Positions 17,141 through 26,800 of a stretch of DNA of 42,957 bases are shown in pieces. The stretch spans positions 1 to 42,957 of the forward strand of contig JAHQVU010000048.1 of assembly GCA_019634145.1 (NCBI GenBank). The letters run 5' to 3'. Source of the stretch: Micavibrio sp. (lineage in GTDB: Bacteria > Pseudomonadota > Alphaproteobacteria > Micavibrionales > Micavibrionaceae). A model generated the notes under the pieces. That model worked only from the letters and a program-made list of their open reading frames with translations, was not told the origin of the DNA and did not search any database. Position 1 is the stretch's first letter; the number at the start of each line of letters is the position of its first letter. The position numbers were made by a program, and so were the translations under genes.

Positions 17141-17980
17141 ATGTTTGTTTTGCGCCTTCATTGTGAAGATAAACCCGGTATCGTGGCGGCGGTGGCGACT
17201 GCCCTTGCGAACGCGGATTGCAATTTCGAGGAAGCCTCGCAATTTAATGATCCGCTTTCGGGGCGTTTTTTTATGCGCGTGGTATTCTCGCCTTGTACGG
17301 AAGGGGCCGAGGTAGCCTTTCAAGATCGCTTCGCTGCGCTCGCCGAGGATTTCGTAATGCGCTGGGGCATTCGTCCTCAAGATCAGCCACTTAAAACTCT
17401 GCTTATGGTTTCTAAAACCGACCATTGCCTGAATGATATTTTGTACCGTGTGCGCACAAAGCAGCTTAATATTGAGGTTGTTGGTGTGGCTTCAAATCAC
17501 GATACCAATCGCGAGCTGGTCGAGGCGCGTGGGTACGAATTTCACCATTTGCCGATCACTGCTGAAACCAAAGCGGCTCAGGAGCACAAAGTGCGCGATG
17601 TGATTGAAAAATCAGGCGCAGAGCTGATCGTGCTGGCGCGCTATATGCAGGTTCTATCCGAAGATATGTGCGAGGATTATAAGGGCAAGGTTATCAATAT
17701 TCACCACTCTTTCCTGCCTGGATTTAAGGGCGCGAAACCCTATCATCAGGCGTATGAGAGGGGCGTTAAGATCATCGGTGCGACGGCGCATTTTGCGACA
17801 TCTGATCTGGATGAAGGGCCGATTATCGAACAGGACGTCAAGCGCATTGACCATGCCTTTTCCCCTAAAAAATTGCAGGCTATTGGCCGTGATATAGAAG
17901 CCCGCGTGCTCGCCCGCTCGATAGAGCTTTACGCCGAACAGCGTATTTTCCTGCACGGGCGGCGTACCATTATTCTTTAA
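17141..17980 (+). CDS. purU: Formyltetrahydrofolate deformylase PurU
   Basis: PurU hydrolyses 10-formyl-THF to formate and THF, balancing the one-carbon pool. The 279-residue protein has an N-terminal ACT domain (LHCEDKPGIVAAVA near residue 6) and a formyltransferase-fold domain with NIHHSFLPGFKGAKPY, which supplies the catalytic Asn and His, and DLDEGPIIEQDV, which supplies the Asp. The tail RVFLHGRRTI-like end is also typical. GGAGG lies 7 bases before the ATG. The neighbour ahcY also serves methyl/one-carbon metabolism. The 160 bases before the gene hold no other recognisable feature. Confidence 0.95.
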   Translation: MFVLRLHCEDKPGIVAAVATALANADCNFEEASQFNDPLSGRFFMRVVFSPCTEGAEVAFQDRFAALAEDFVMRWGIRPQDQPLKTLLMVSKTDHCLNDILYRVRTKQLNIEVVGVASNHDTNRELVEARGYEFHHLPITAETKAAQEHKVRDVIEKSGAELIVLARYMQVLSEDMCEDYKGKVINIHHSFLPGFKGAKPYHQAYERGVKIIGATAHFATSDLDEGPIIEQDVKRIDHAFSPKKLQAIGRDIEARVLARSIELYAEQRIFLHGRRTIIL

Positions 17981-18028
17981 ATTCGTGTATTCTACTTTCG
18001 GCTATTAATAACGAGGTGGGAGCAGAGT

Positions 18029-19726
18029 ATGATCAAAGGCGTAATTTCTTTAGGGCTTATGGGGTGTTTTGCTTTGTCCATGCCGTCATTGGCGGCGGAA
18101 GTTGAGGCGACCTGCGCGCTATCAGCTGCCACCGTTTATTCCAATCGCGCGATGCTGTCTTGCGAGGCTCAAACGACGCTCGCGGCGGGCGAGCATAAGA
18201 TCATTTTCAAAGATATGCCGATCACTATTGATCCGAATTCTTTGCGTATTAAGGGCGTATCAGTGGCCGACATGGAGCTGGGCGCGCTGTCACATAAGCG
18301 CGTAAATGAAGCGGCATTGGTTAATGAGCGGGAAAAAGAGCTGCAAAGCGAGATCGAAAAATTTGATGATCAATTGGCTGAATTGCGCGCGCGCCTGAAT
18401 ACCCTTAATTTAGAAAAGGAATTCTACGAGAGCTTGAAGGCGCAATCTGCACGCAGTGCGCAGGAGGAAATCTCGGTCTATGAATTTAATACCGAAAAAT
18501 GGATTGCTGCCGGAAAGACGATTTTTGAAGCGATTGCCGCGCTGGAAAGTGAACGTTTGAGCATCAATAAACAGATCACGCAAATAACTGAGCAAAAAGC
18601 CAAGCTGCAAAACGACATGGCGCAGGTGCGCACGGGCGCGACATCAACGCTGGAAGTTTCGGTGCCTGTGGAGGCGAAAGCGGGCGGAAAATTATCTCTG
18701 GAGCTGGATTATCAAGTGCCCAATGCTCGCTGGTATCCTGTCTATGATGCGCGTTTGGATACGACAAGCGGTAAGCTGGAGTTGATCCAATATGGCGCGG
18801 TGTCGCAAAATACGGGTGAGGATTGGAGCGATATCCAGTTGACCCTATCCACCGCACAGCCGCAGCGTGGAGCGAGTGTTCCGAATTTAAATTCGATGTG
18901 GGTCAATCTTTTTGATCCGAATAGGAGGAAGAATTTTTCTTCTATTTCTTCGAATATTGCAGGCGGCGCGTTGGCGCGTAAAGTGGCGGCATCTCAAGAG
19001 GAAATGGCTGATGTGAGCGCTATGCCCGTGTCGATAGAGCCGCCACGTGCCGTGGGAAAAGAAATTCGACAGCGTGCTTCCATCATCAATACAGGTGGAT
19101 TTACAGCGGAGTACGAGATCGCGGGCCCTGCGAGTGTGCTCTCTGATGGCAGTGCGGCTAAGCTTTTGATTGGCAGTTTTGATAATGAAACCACTCTCAA
19201 AGTTCATGTAAAACCTCAACTCAGCGATAAAGCCTATTTAGTTGCGCATGGCGAATTGGCGGGTGATGTGACTATGCTACCCGGTAAGGTTAACCTCTTC
19301 CGCGATAATGCCTTTATCGGGCAGACGCGCATTAATTTGCTTAAAGGCGGTGCAGAGCTTGAGCTATCCTTCGGCATTGATGATCGAATCACGGTTATAC
19401 GCAAAACGGTGAAAGACGAGAGCAGTGAAAAGGGCATGTTTGTCGGCTCGAATGTAAAAGAACGCGTTTATTCCACTGAAGTAAAGAATCTCCGTGATAA
19501 GGCGGTGTCGCTTGTGGTTGACGAGACGATCCCTGCGCCGAAAGACAAGAAGATCGAGGTTTCTGTTCTTACTGATCAAACCACTGCTGGCTATAAGAAG
19601 GATGCCGATAAAATTACGGGTCTGCTTAGATGGGAGTTCGCGCTTGAGTCAAAGGGTGAAAAGGATGTCACTCTCGGCTGGCAGATCAAATGGCCGGATA
19701 ATCAAAATTTGGGCGGCCTTCGCTAA
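18029..19726 (+). CDS. MuiA-like mucoidy inhibitor family protein (DUF4140/DUF4139)
   Basis: The 565-residue product has a signal peptide ending SLAAE near residue 23. A DUF4140-like N-terminal domain (about 28-110, with ATVYSNRAMLSCEA and ITIDPNSLRIKG) is followed by a charged coiled coil (about 95-205) and a DUF4139 domain (about 205-565) with LELDYQVPNARWYPVYDARLD and NTGEDWSDIQLTLSTAQP. This is the layout of the mucoidy inhibitor MuiA family, named for an effect on capsule in one host; the molecular role is unknown. It is probably periplasmic. GGGAG lies about 9 bases before the ATG. It is 48 bases from purU and may share its transcript. Confidence 0.85.
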   Translation: MIKGVISLGLMGCFALSMPSLAAEVEATCALSAATVYSNRAMLSCEAQTTLAAGEHKIIFKDMPITIDPNSLRIKGVSVADMELGALSHKRVNEAALVNEREKELQSEIEKFDDQLAELRARLNTLNLEKEFYESLKAQSARSAQEEISVYEFNTEKWIAAGKTIFEAIAALESERLSINKQITQITEQKAKLQNDMAQVRTGATSTLEVSVPVEAKAGGKLSLELDYQVPNARWYPVYDARLDTTSGKLELIQYGAVSQNTGEDWSDIQLTLSTAQPQRGASVPNLNSMWVNLFDPNRRKNFSSISSNIAGGALARKVAASQEEMADVSAMPVSIEPPRAVGKEIRQRASIINTGGFTAEYEIAGPASVLSDGSAAKLLIGSFDNETTLKVHVKPQLSDKAYLVAHGELAGDVTMLPGKVNLFRDNAFIGQTRINLLKGGAELELSFGIDDRITVIRKTVKDESSEKGMFVGSNVKERVYSTEVKNLRDKAVSLVVDETIPAPKDKKIEVSVLTDQTTAGYKKDADKITGLLRWEFALESKGEKDVTLGWQIKWPDNQNLGGLR

Positions 19727-19752
19727 ATCACGTTTTTCACATTAGATAACTC

Positions 19753-19780
19753 TTGTAACAGGTACATAGTGAATTATAAT
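19753..19780 (+). promoter_or_regulatory. Promoter of divL with consensus -10
   Basis: TTGTAA (19753-19758), a 16-base spacer and a perfect TATAAT (19775-19780). Transcription would start near 19787, only about 5 bases before the divL ATG at 19792, and no Shine-Dalgarno sequence is present between them. Confidence 0.6.
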
Positions 19781-19791
19781 CACTTCCATTC

Positions 19792-22161
19792 ATGATGAAG
19801 AGCAAATCTAAAACAGCCGAGAACTTTAAAGACCGCTTCCTGTTTTTATTCGGGAAGGGAAAACGTCTGGCTGGTGAAAAGGTGCGTTTAGAGGCTTTTC
19901 TCTCCGCTTTTCCGGGGGAATATTGCGGGTGGAGCACCGATGGTACGGTTGCGTACAGCCAAGGATTTCTCGATATGCTTGGCCTTGATAAGGTGCGCTC
20001 TCTGCCTGATATACAAGGGCGTTTATCACCTGGTGATGCCGCCGCGTTGGAAGGGGTTTATGGCCGCCTGCGCGATGATGGATTGTCATTCGAGCTTTTT
20101 GCGCGCTCCCAAAGCGGTGATCTTATTTTTAAGATTTCCGGCTCACGTGGTTCTGACCCGCATGGGCTGGACGAGTTTAATATCCTTTGGATAGAAGATG
20201 CGACCGAATCCCGTACAGCTTATGAAAAGCTGGAGAAAAAAGCTGAGGAGAAAGAGGTGCGCTCGAAAATGTTCGAGTGTGCGTTTAACTCTATCCTTTC
20301 CCCCCGCTGGCTTCGCGATAAAGATGGGAATCTTGTCTGGGTGAATAAAGGATATAGCGATTTGCTCGGCTTTATCCCTAAAGATATTATCAATGATCAG
20401 AAAGAGCTGACGGGCAGTATTTCTAAACCGAAATCCGTGAAAGAGAAGCTCGTTGTCGGTAAGGAGCAAGCACTCAATGCCATCAAAACTGGCGAGCCGC
20501 AATTTGCCCAAACTCACATCAATGCCAATGGTCAGCGCTATTTGATGAAAATCACCGAAGTGGCGTTGCCGGAATATGATATGGCGCTCGGGCTGGCCGA
20601 GGATATTTCGAGCGAGGAAGAGGCGCAGACGCAGCTCAAGCGCTATCTGGCCTCGAACAAAGATTTGCTGGGGCAGCTGCGCTCGGCGATTTCAATTTAT
20701 GGCGCGGATGAGCGCTTAGAGTTTTATAACAGCGCGTTTTCACAAATTTGGAGCTTAGAAGATGGCTGGCTGAACACCAAGCCAACTCTGGGTGACGTGA
20801 TGGAAAAATTGCGCGAGACACGCCGCTTGCCCGAGCAAGCTGATTTCCGTAGCTTCAAGCAAAGCTGGCTGGCTATGTTTACTACGCTCATCGATCAATA
20901 TGACGAGATGCTTTATTTGCCCGATGGCAGCGCGGTGCGTATGCTTGTTATCCCGCACTCAATGGGCGGGCTGATGATGAATTTTGAGGATGTAACTTCA
21001 CGTCTTGAGCTGGAATCCTCTTACAACACCTTGATCGCTGTGCAGAAAGAAACGCTGGATAACCTCGGTGAGGCTGTGACTGTTTTTGGCGGGGATGGAC
21101 GTATAAAGCTCTGGAATCCTGCTTATGCGCGTTTGTGGAAGCTCAATCCAGAAGATTTGGAGGGTGAGCCTCATATCACGACGGTGGTTGATAAGGTGAA
21201 ATCCTTCTTTGATCCGGCTGAGTGGATGGATCGCCGTGAAAAGATGATTAGCAAAGCGCTTAACCGCGAAATGAATGAGGGGCGTTTAACGCGTGCCGAC
21301 AATTCACATATAGAATATTCGACTGTGCCGCTGCCTGATGGTGGGGTTTTGATTGCATATATCGATGTAACTGACAGTGTGCGCGTTGAAAATGCGCTGC
21401 GTGAGAAGAATGCTGCGCTTGAAGCTGCCGAGCGATTGAAGCTAGACTTCTTGGCGAATGTGTCTTACCAGCTTCGAACGCCGCTCAATGCTATTATGGG
21501 CTTTAACGAGATATTGTCTCAGGAATTTTTCGGCCCTTTAAACGAGCGTCAAAAAGAATATACGCATGATATGAATGCGGCGAGTGAGAAGCTGCTCGGG
21601 CTTATCAATGATATTCTTGATTTGGCCACATTGGAGGCGGGTTATATGGATATGAGCCGCGCGGATGTATCCATTTATACACTTGTCACGGACGTAAAAG
21701 AGCTGGTGAGCGAGTGGGCGCGTAAAGGCTCAATCGAAATTCATGTCTCGTGCGCCAAGAATATTGGCAAGATTAACGCAGATGAAAAGCGCCTTAAACA
21801 GGCGCTGGTCAATGTCATTCGCAATGCGATCAATTTCACCCCTGAGGGTGGTAAGATCGAGATCGCCGCGAAAAAGCTGAAAGAAGGCATTGAGATTGCT
21901 GTTATCGATAATGGTGTTGGCGTTGATAAGGAAGATAAAATGCGCATCTTCGAGCCATTCGAACGCGCACATGGTGGGGTGCAAGATGGTCGTCAAACAC
22001 GATCTGGTGCTGGTTTAGGTCTTGCTTTGGTGAAAAATATTATATCAGTGCACGGTGGTGAAGTGAGCCTTGAGAGCGAGCCGGGACAGGGCACTACAGT
22101 CACAATATTCTTGCCGCATACATCAATTGCGACGCCTTTAAAAATCATGAAAACAGGCTAG
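19792..22161 (+). CDS. divL: DivL-like PAS sensor protein with tyrosine in place of the phospho-histidine
   Basis: The 789-residue protein carries several PAS-like regions (about 40-140, 155-270, 285-400, 410-525), a dimerisation/H-box helix and a HATPase_c domain. The H-box reads FLANVSYQLRTPLN: the phospho-accepting histidine is Tyr559, as in Caulobacter DivL (Tyr550), a regulator that acts on the kinase CckA and so on CtrA. The ATP-binding domain looks intact, with NVIRNAINFTPEGG, DNGVGV and GAGLGLALVKN. No N-terminal transmembrane segment is visible, unlike Caulobacter DivL. Total size also fits. The promoter is so close that the message should be leaderless or nearly so. The next gene is convergent. 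Confidence 0.82.
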   Translation: MMKSKSKTAENFKDRFLFLFGKGKRLAGEKVRLEAFLSAFPGEYCGWSTDGTVAYSQGFLDMLGLDKVRSLPDIQGRLSPGDAAALEGVYGRLRDDGLSFELFARSQSGDLIFKISGSRGSDPHGLDEFNILWIEDATESRTAYEKLEKKAEEKEVRSKMFECAFNSILSPRWLRDKDGNLVWVNKGYSDLLGFIPKDIINDQKELTGSISKPKSVKEKLVVGKEQALNAIKTGEPQFAQTHINANGQRYLMKITEVALPEYDMALGLAEDISSEEEAQTQLKRYLASNKDLLGQLRSAISIYGADERLEFYNSAFSQIWSLEDGWLNTKPTLGDVMEKLRETRRLPEQADFRSFKQSWLAMFTTLIDQYDEMLYLPDGSAVRMLVIPHSMGGLMMNFEDVTSRLELESSYNTLIAVQKETLDNLGEAVTVFGGDGRIKLWNPAYARLWKLNPEDLEGEPHITTVVDKVKSFFDPAEWMDRREKMISKALNREMNEGRLTRADNSHIEYSTVPLPDGGVLIAYIDVTDSVRVENALREKNAALEAAERLKLDFLANVSYQLRTPLNAIMGFNEILSQEFFGPLNERQKEYTHDMNAASEKLLGLINDILDLATLEAGYMDMSRADVSIYTLVTDVKELVSEWARKGSIEIHVSCAKNIGKINADEKRLKQALVNVIRNAINFTPEGGKIEIAAKKLKEGIEIAVIDNGVGVDKEDKMRIFEPFERAHGGVQDGRQTRSGAGLGLALVKNIISVHGGEVSLESEPGQGTTVTIFLPHTSIATPLKIMKTG

Positions 22162-22163
22162 AT

Positions 22164-22613
22164 TTATTCCTCGGGTTTGCCGCTGGTTGTGCCATCAGCG
22201 CCATAGCATTCGGCCCAGGTTATAACGCCACTATCATCTGCTCTGCGCTGGCCTTTGATTGTGATTGTGCCACTGTCAACGCGTGAGTAGCATTCAAATA
22301 CGGGGAAAAGTGTGCGTAAAGTCAAGCGGAGTGAGCGATTCGGGAAGAATGGGCCGTAAGAGCAATATTCTTCCTGCTCGCCGGTTTTTAAGCGAAAATT
22401 GGAGCGGTGGCTGGCAAGCACATTATCATCTGGTCGCATATAATTTGCTGTATCCATACTGCCGATGACTGTATAAGCAGCCTCATTTTTTACTGCAAAG
22501 CATATGGGGTCTTGAGTAATATCTAATTTAGCATTGAATTGATCCGCGTCCTGCGCATAAGCTATATGCGGCAGTGCGGCAAATGCAATCAACGCTATTA
22601 AAGCTTTTCTCAT
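22164..22613 (-). CDS. Small secreted protein of unknown function
   Basis: The 149-residue product starts MRKALIALIAFAALPHIAYAQ, a standard signal peptide with cleavage after AYA. The mature part of about 129 residues has four cysteines (ICFAV, YCSYG, ECYSR and ECYGA), so two disulfides are possible. I recognise no domain. It is encoded convergently to divL with only 2 bases between the stops and divergently from tsaE. No terminator separates it from divL, so the two transcripts may overlap at their ends. Confidence 0.65.
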   Translation of the reverse strand: MRKALIALIAFAALPHIAYAQDADQFNAKLDITQDPICFAVKNEAAYTVIGSMDTANYMRPDDNVLASHRSNFRLKTGEQEEYCSYGPFFPNRSLRLTLRTLFPVFECYSRVDSGTITIKGQRRADDSGVITWAECYGADGTTSGKPEE

Positions 22614-22688
22614 AAGTTAATTATAACAAATTTAGGGGTTTTTACCTAGAAATAAACACAATAATATAGGCATAAGAGAATCGATAGA

Positions 22689-23120
22689 ATGTTGCAATAT
22701 TTAACTAAATCCGAATATGAAACTGAACAAGCCGCCCGCGCTTTTGCACCTCGCTTGAAAGAGGGTGACCTCATTTACCTCAATGGTACGCTGGGCATGG
22801 GTAAAAGCGTTTTTGCCCGTGCGCTTATTCGCATGCTTTGTGATGATGAAGCTATGGATGTTCCGAGCCCGACTTTTACGTTGGTACAAGAATATGAAGG
22901 GGTGGATTTTCCTGTCTTTCATTATGATCTTTACCGTATTGAGGATGAGGAAGAGATTTTTGAGCTTGCTTGGGAGGATGCTCTATATTGCGGGGTGACG
23001 ATTGTTGAATGGCCTGATAGGTTGGGGCGGTATAAACAAAAGCCTGCTTATGAGATTACGATAACTGCGGGTGATGACGCGAATTTCAGGGAGATAATAA
23101 TTGAGCCGATCAAAACCTGA
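22689..23120 (+). CDS. tsaE: tRNA threonylcarbamoyladenosine biosynthesis protein TsaE
   Basis: TsaE is the ATPase that works with TsaB and TsaD in making t6A37 of ANN-decoding tRNAs. The 143-residue protein has the P-loop GTLGMGKSVFARA near residue 38, the PSPTFTLVQEYEG block, and HYDLYRI near residue 80, all family marks. The ATG at 22689 has only a weak upstream GAGAAT. It overlaps the next gene by 20 bases. In the common alphaproteobacterial order the next gene would be amgK, but here it is murU directly. Confidence 0.95.
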   Translation: MLQYLTKSEYETEQAARAFAPRLKEGDLIYLNGTLGMGKSVFARALIRMLCDDEAMDVPSPTFTLVQEYEGVDFPVFHYDLYRIEDEEEIFELAWEDALYCGVTIVEWPDRLGRYKQKPAYEITITAGDDANFREIIIEPIKT

Positions 23121-23820
23121 TGAAGCCTTCATTCTGGCTGCCGGTCTCGGTACAAGGATGCGTCCGTTAACCGACCATATCCCCAAGCCCATGGTCGTGG
23201 TTGCGGGCGAACCTCTGGTTGATCATATTACCCATGATTTACGTGATGTCGATGTTAAAAGATGCGTGGTAAATACGCATTACAAGGCTGAGGTTTTGCG
23301 TGATCATCTTGCAAAAGTGCTTGAGCCCGAAATCATTATTTCGCACGAGCCGACATTGCTTGATACTGGTGGCGGGCTGAAGAATGCCCTGCACCATTTT
23401 AACAATGATTTCTACATTATCAGTGGCGATTCTTTTTGGCTCGATAATGAGAAGGGAAAAATGCTTTCTGATTTAGCTGCACAATGGGATGCACAAAAGA
23501 TGGATATTCTCATTGCTTTGCAAGCTGTTGATCGTATGACACTTACACGTGGTGTCGGTGATTATGATCTGGATGAGCAGGGGCGCGCGGTGCGTAGTAT
23601 GGATAAAAGCGGCGCTTATATGTTTACATCGGTGCGCATAAATTCTAAAGCGATTTTCGACAATACCCCGCCCGTTGGCGAAGCTTTTTCCTACCTCGCG
23701 CTTCTAGATCGTGCGCAAGAGCAAGGGCGTCTATATGGCATGGTTTATGAGGGTGATTGGCACCATATTTCAACGCCTGAGGATTTGACGGCGGTAAATC
23801 AATCGCTGCAAAACGGGTGA
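23101..23820 (+). CDS. murU: Sugar nucleotidyltransferase, MurU-like (N-acetylmuramate-1-phosphate uridylyltransferase)
   Basis: The 239-residue protein has the nucleotidyltransferase signature LAAGLGTRMRPLTD, then PKPMVVVAGEPLVD and ISGDSFWLDN, with the sugar-phosphate region GGGLKNAL. In MurU these form UDP-MurNAc from MurNAc-1-phosphate in cell-wall recycling. Gene context (tsaE before, addB after) supports MurU. The start is TTG at 23101 inside the tsaE end, with GGGAG about 8 bases ahead. The kinase AmgK that makes its substrate is not encoded beside it, so the precise substrate is less certain than usual. Confidence 0.83.
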   Translation: MSRSKPDEAFILAAGLGTRMRPLTDHIPKPMVVVAGEPLVDHITHDLRDVDVKRCVVNTHYKAEVLRDHLAKVLEPEIIISHEPTLLDTGGGLKNALHHFNNDFYIISGDSFWLDNEKGKMLSDLAAQWDAQKMDILIALQAVDRMTLTRGVGDYDLDEQGRAVRSMDKSGAYMFTSVRINSKAIFDNTPPVGEAFSYLALLDRAQEQGRLYGMVYEGDWHHISTPEDLTAVNQSLQNG

Positions 23821-23822
23821 TC

Positions 23823-26800
23823 ATGACACAAAAAATTGAAAAAGGTCTGTATTCTATTGCACCGGGAAAGCCGTTTCTGGATGTATTGGCGAAGTCTTTG
23901 CTTGATGGCGCAATCGTCCCCCTTGATCAACTGGCTGGGGTTGAGATTTATCTACCAACCCGCCGCGCGTGTCGTATGCTGCAAACTGCATTGTTAGAGC
24001 AGGCCGAGGATAAAGCGCTGATTATGCCACGCCTTAGTCCCTTGGGCGATGTAGAGGAAGAAGAGCTATCGATCTTGTCGGGTATGACGGATATGGAATT
24101 TTCGCTCGCGCCTGAAATGTCGCCATTAAAACGCCAGCTATATTTGGCCAAAGCGATCAGAGCGAAAGGCGATGATCTTAGCTATGATCAAATGCTGGAA
24201 TCGGCAGCAGCGCTCGGGCGTTTGATGGATCATATCTATACGCAAAATCTGGATATAAAAGATCTGGCTACTCTGGTTCCTGATTTATATTCTGAGCATT
24301 GGCAGGTGACGCTGGAATTTTTAAAAATCATAAGCGAAAACTGGCCAACCATTTTACAGGCTGAGGGACGATTGGATCGCGCGGATCGGCGCAATATTTT
24401 GATGTTGGCGCAGGCGGAATATTGGCGCAAAAACCCACCATCAGATCCTGTGATTATCGCAGGGACGACAGGCTCTATTCCTGCTACAGCAGAGCTGATG
24501 CGCAGCGTAGTTGATCTTCCGCAAGGCTATATTATTTTGCCAGGTCTGGATCATTTAATCGATGAGGAAAGCTGGATTTCGCTCGGCGAAACGCATCCGC
24601 AATATGGTTTTTCGCATTTGCTCAATCAGTTGGGGCAAGATCGTGATAGCGTGTGCGAATGGCCGCAAAATATGCCGGATTATGAGGCATATCCGCATGA
24701 TAAGCGCCTATTGCTGGCGCGCGAGCTTATGCGCCCAGAGGCAACATCTATGAACTGGGCATCGTTGGGGGCGCAAAAAGAGGTTGTAGAGAAAATAAGC
24801 TCCACGCTTAAAGGTATTCATGTGCAGCAATGCGATACCGAACGCGATGAGGCGCAGCAAATTGCTTTGATTATGCGCCGCGCATTGGAAGATGAAACGC
24901 AAACTGCGTGCCTGATTACGCCGGATCGTGCATTGGCAAAGCGCGTGAAAGCGGCCTGTGCGCGGTGGGATATTGTGATTGATGATTCTGCGGCCTCGCA
25001 TGTTTTGGCCAGTGATATCGGCCTTTATATGCGCGAGATTATACGCTGCGTGAATGAAGGGGTTGCGCCGTCTTCGCTTTTATCACTTGTGCGACACCCA
25101 TTATTCGGGCGTGCGCTTGATACTCATATACTCTCTGAGCGTTTGTCTGCACTCGATATCGCATTGCGTGGCAGTCGCCCGCAATCGGGATTTCAGGGGC
25201 TTCGCCGTCATATCCGCGCACATGAACGCTTGGCGCAAGGCCATCGTGAAAAGGCCCTGCATTTCCTGGATGAAATCGAGGTGCGCCTCAAGAATTTGTG
25301 CGCCCTATCATCTGGCAAACATAGCTTTCATGCATTTGTGAATGCGCATTTATTGGCTTCGGAAAATTTACTGCTGTCAGAGAGTGAGGGGAAAGAGCAT
25401 ACCCGTATTTTATGGAGTGGTGCGGCGGGGCAAAGTGCGAGTGATCTGTTCTCGCGTTTGCTTGAAAATGCTGCTCATGCCGATAATTTAAGCTTAGAAG
25501 AATATGGGCGTGTTATCGAGATTTTCATGAAAAATGCTCAAGTGCGGATAAGTGCGGGAACGCATCCGCGATTGCAAATTCTCGGGCAGTTGGAGGCGCG
25601 GATGCTGCAAACTGATATTGTTATTATGGGCGGTTTGAATGAAGGGATATGGCCTGCTGAGGCTGAGGTTGATCCGTGGATGTCCCGCCCGATGCGCAGC
25701 CAATTCGGCCTTCCCGGTGTTGAGCGCTCTATTGGTTTGGCGGCCCATGACTTTGTGCAGGCTTTTTGCGCGAAGAAAATATATATTACACGCTCTTTGA
25801 AAAACGCGAACGCGCCGAGTGTGCCTTCGCGCTGGCTGCAGCGTTTTGAAGCGGTTCTTCTGGCCTGTGATTTGGGTAAATTAAGTGATCTTGAAGATAC
25901 AGAAATTTCATATCTTGCAAAATATATGGATCATACAAAAGAGTATAAACCTGTTGAGCAACCAAAGCCGGCACCGCCTGTGCACGCGCGTCCGCGTCGC
26001 ATATCAGTAACGGAGGTAGAGACGTGGCTAAAGGATCCATATTCCATTTATGCCAAGAAAATACTGGGTCTTAAAAAACTAGATGATCTTGAGAAGGATG
26101 CCGATGCCGCATTGCGCGGAAAAATTTTGCATGCTGTGCTCGAGCGTTTTGTTGAACGTCATCGTACGAACTTGCCCTATGATTCTCAAGATATTCTTAT
26201 GCAGATTACTTATGAGATACTTGAGGAGGAGGGGGAGGATATTAGTGCTTGGGCGCTGCATATTCCAAGGCTAGAGCGTATATTCTCTTGGTTTTTCGAA
26301 AAAGAAAAAAGTTGGCGTGACGATGGGTATGCCAACAATATTCGCGAGGGCGCAGGGCAGATTAGCCTTCAAACCGAGTTGGGTGAATTCATTTTGCATG
26401 GTCGCGTTGATCGCATAGATAAGAGTGCCATTGGGCAGGCTGCGATCATGGATTATAAGAGTAGCGCTGGTAATTTGAACAAGAAGAAATTTAAGAGTGG
26501 AGATTTGCCACAATTGCCGATCGAGGCATGGATGTTGGAAGAGGGCGGCTTCACTATGCCCGCTGTACCCACCGAGCGTCTTGTTTATTGGGCGATGAGT
26601 GGCGGGAAAGATGCGGGCAGTGAAATAACAATAGAAGGTGATGATGTGCGCGGTGCGATTGATATTGTGCGCGATGGTTTATTATCTTTGATAAGAGATT
26701 TTGAGCGCGAAGATATGCCTTATTACAGTCTACCACGTGCGGATAAGGTGCCGCGCTTTAACGACTACCTTCACCTCTCCCGTCATGCGGAATGGATTGC

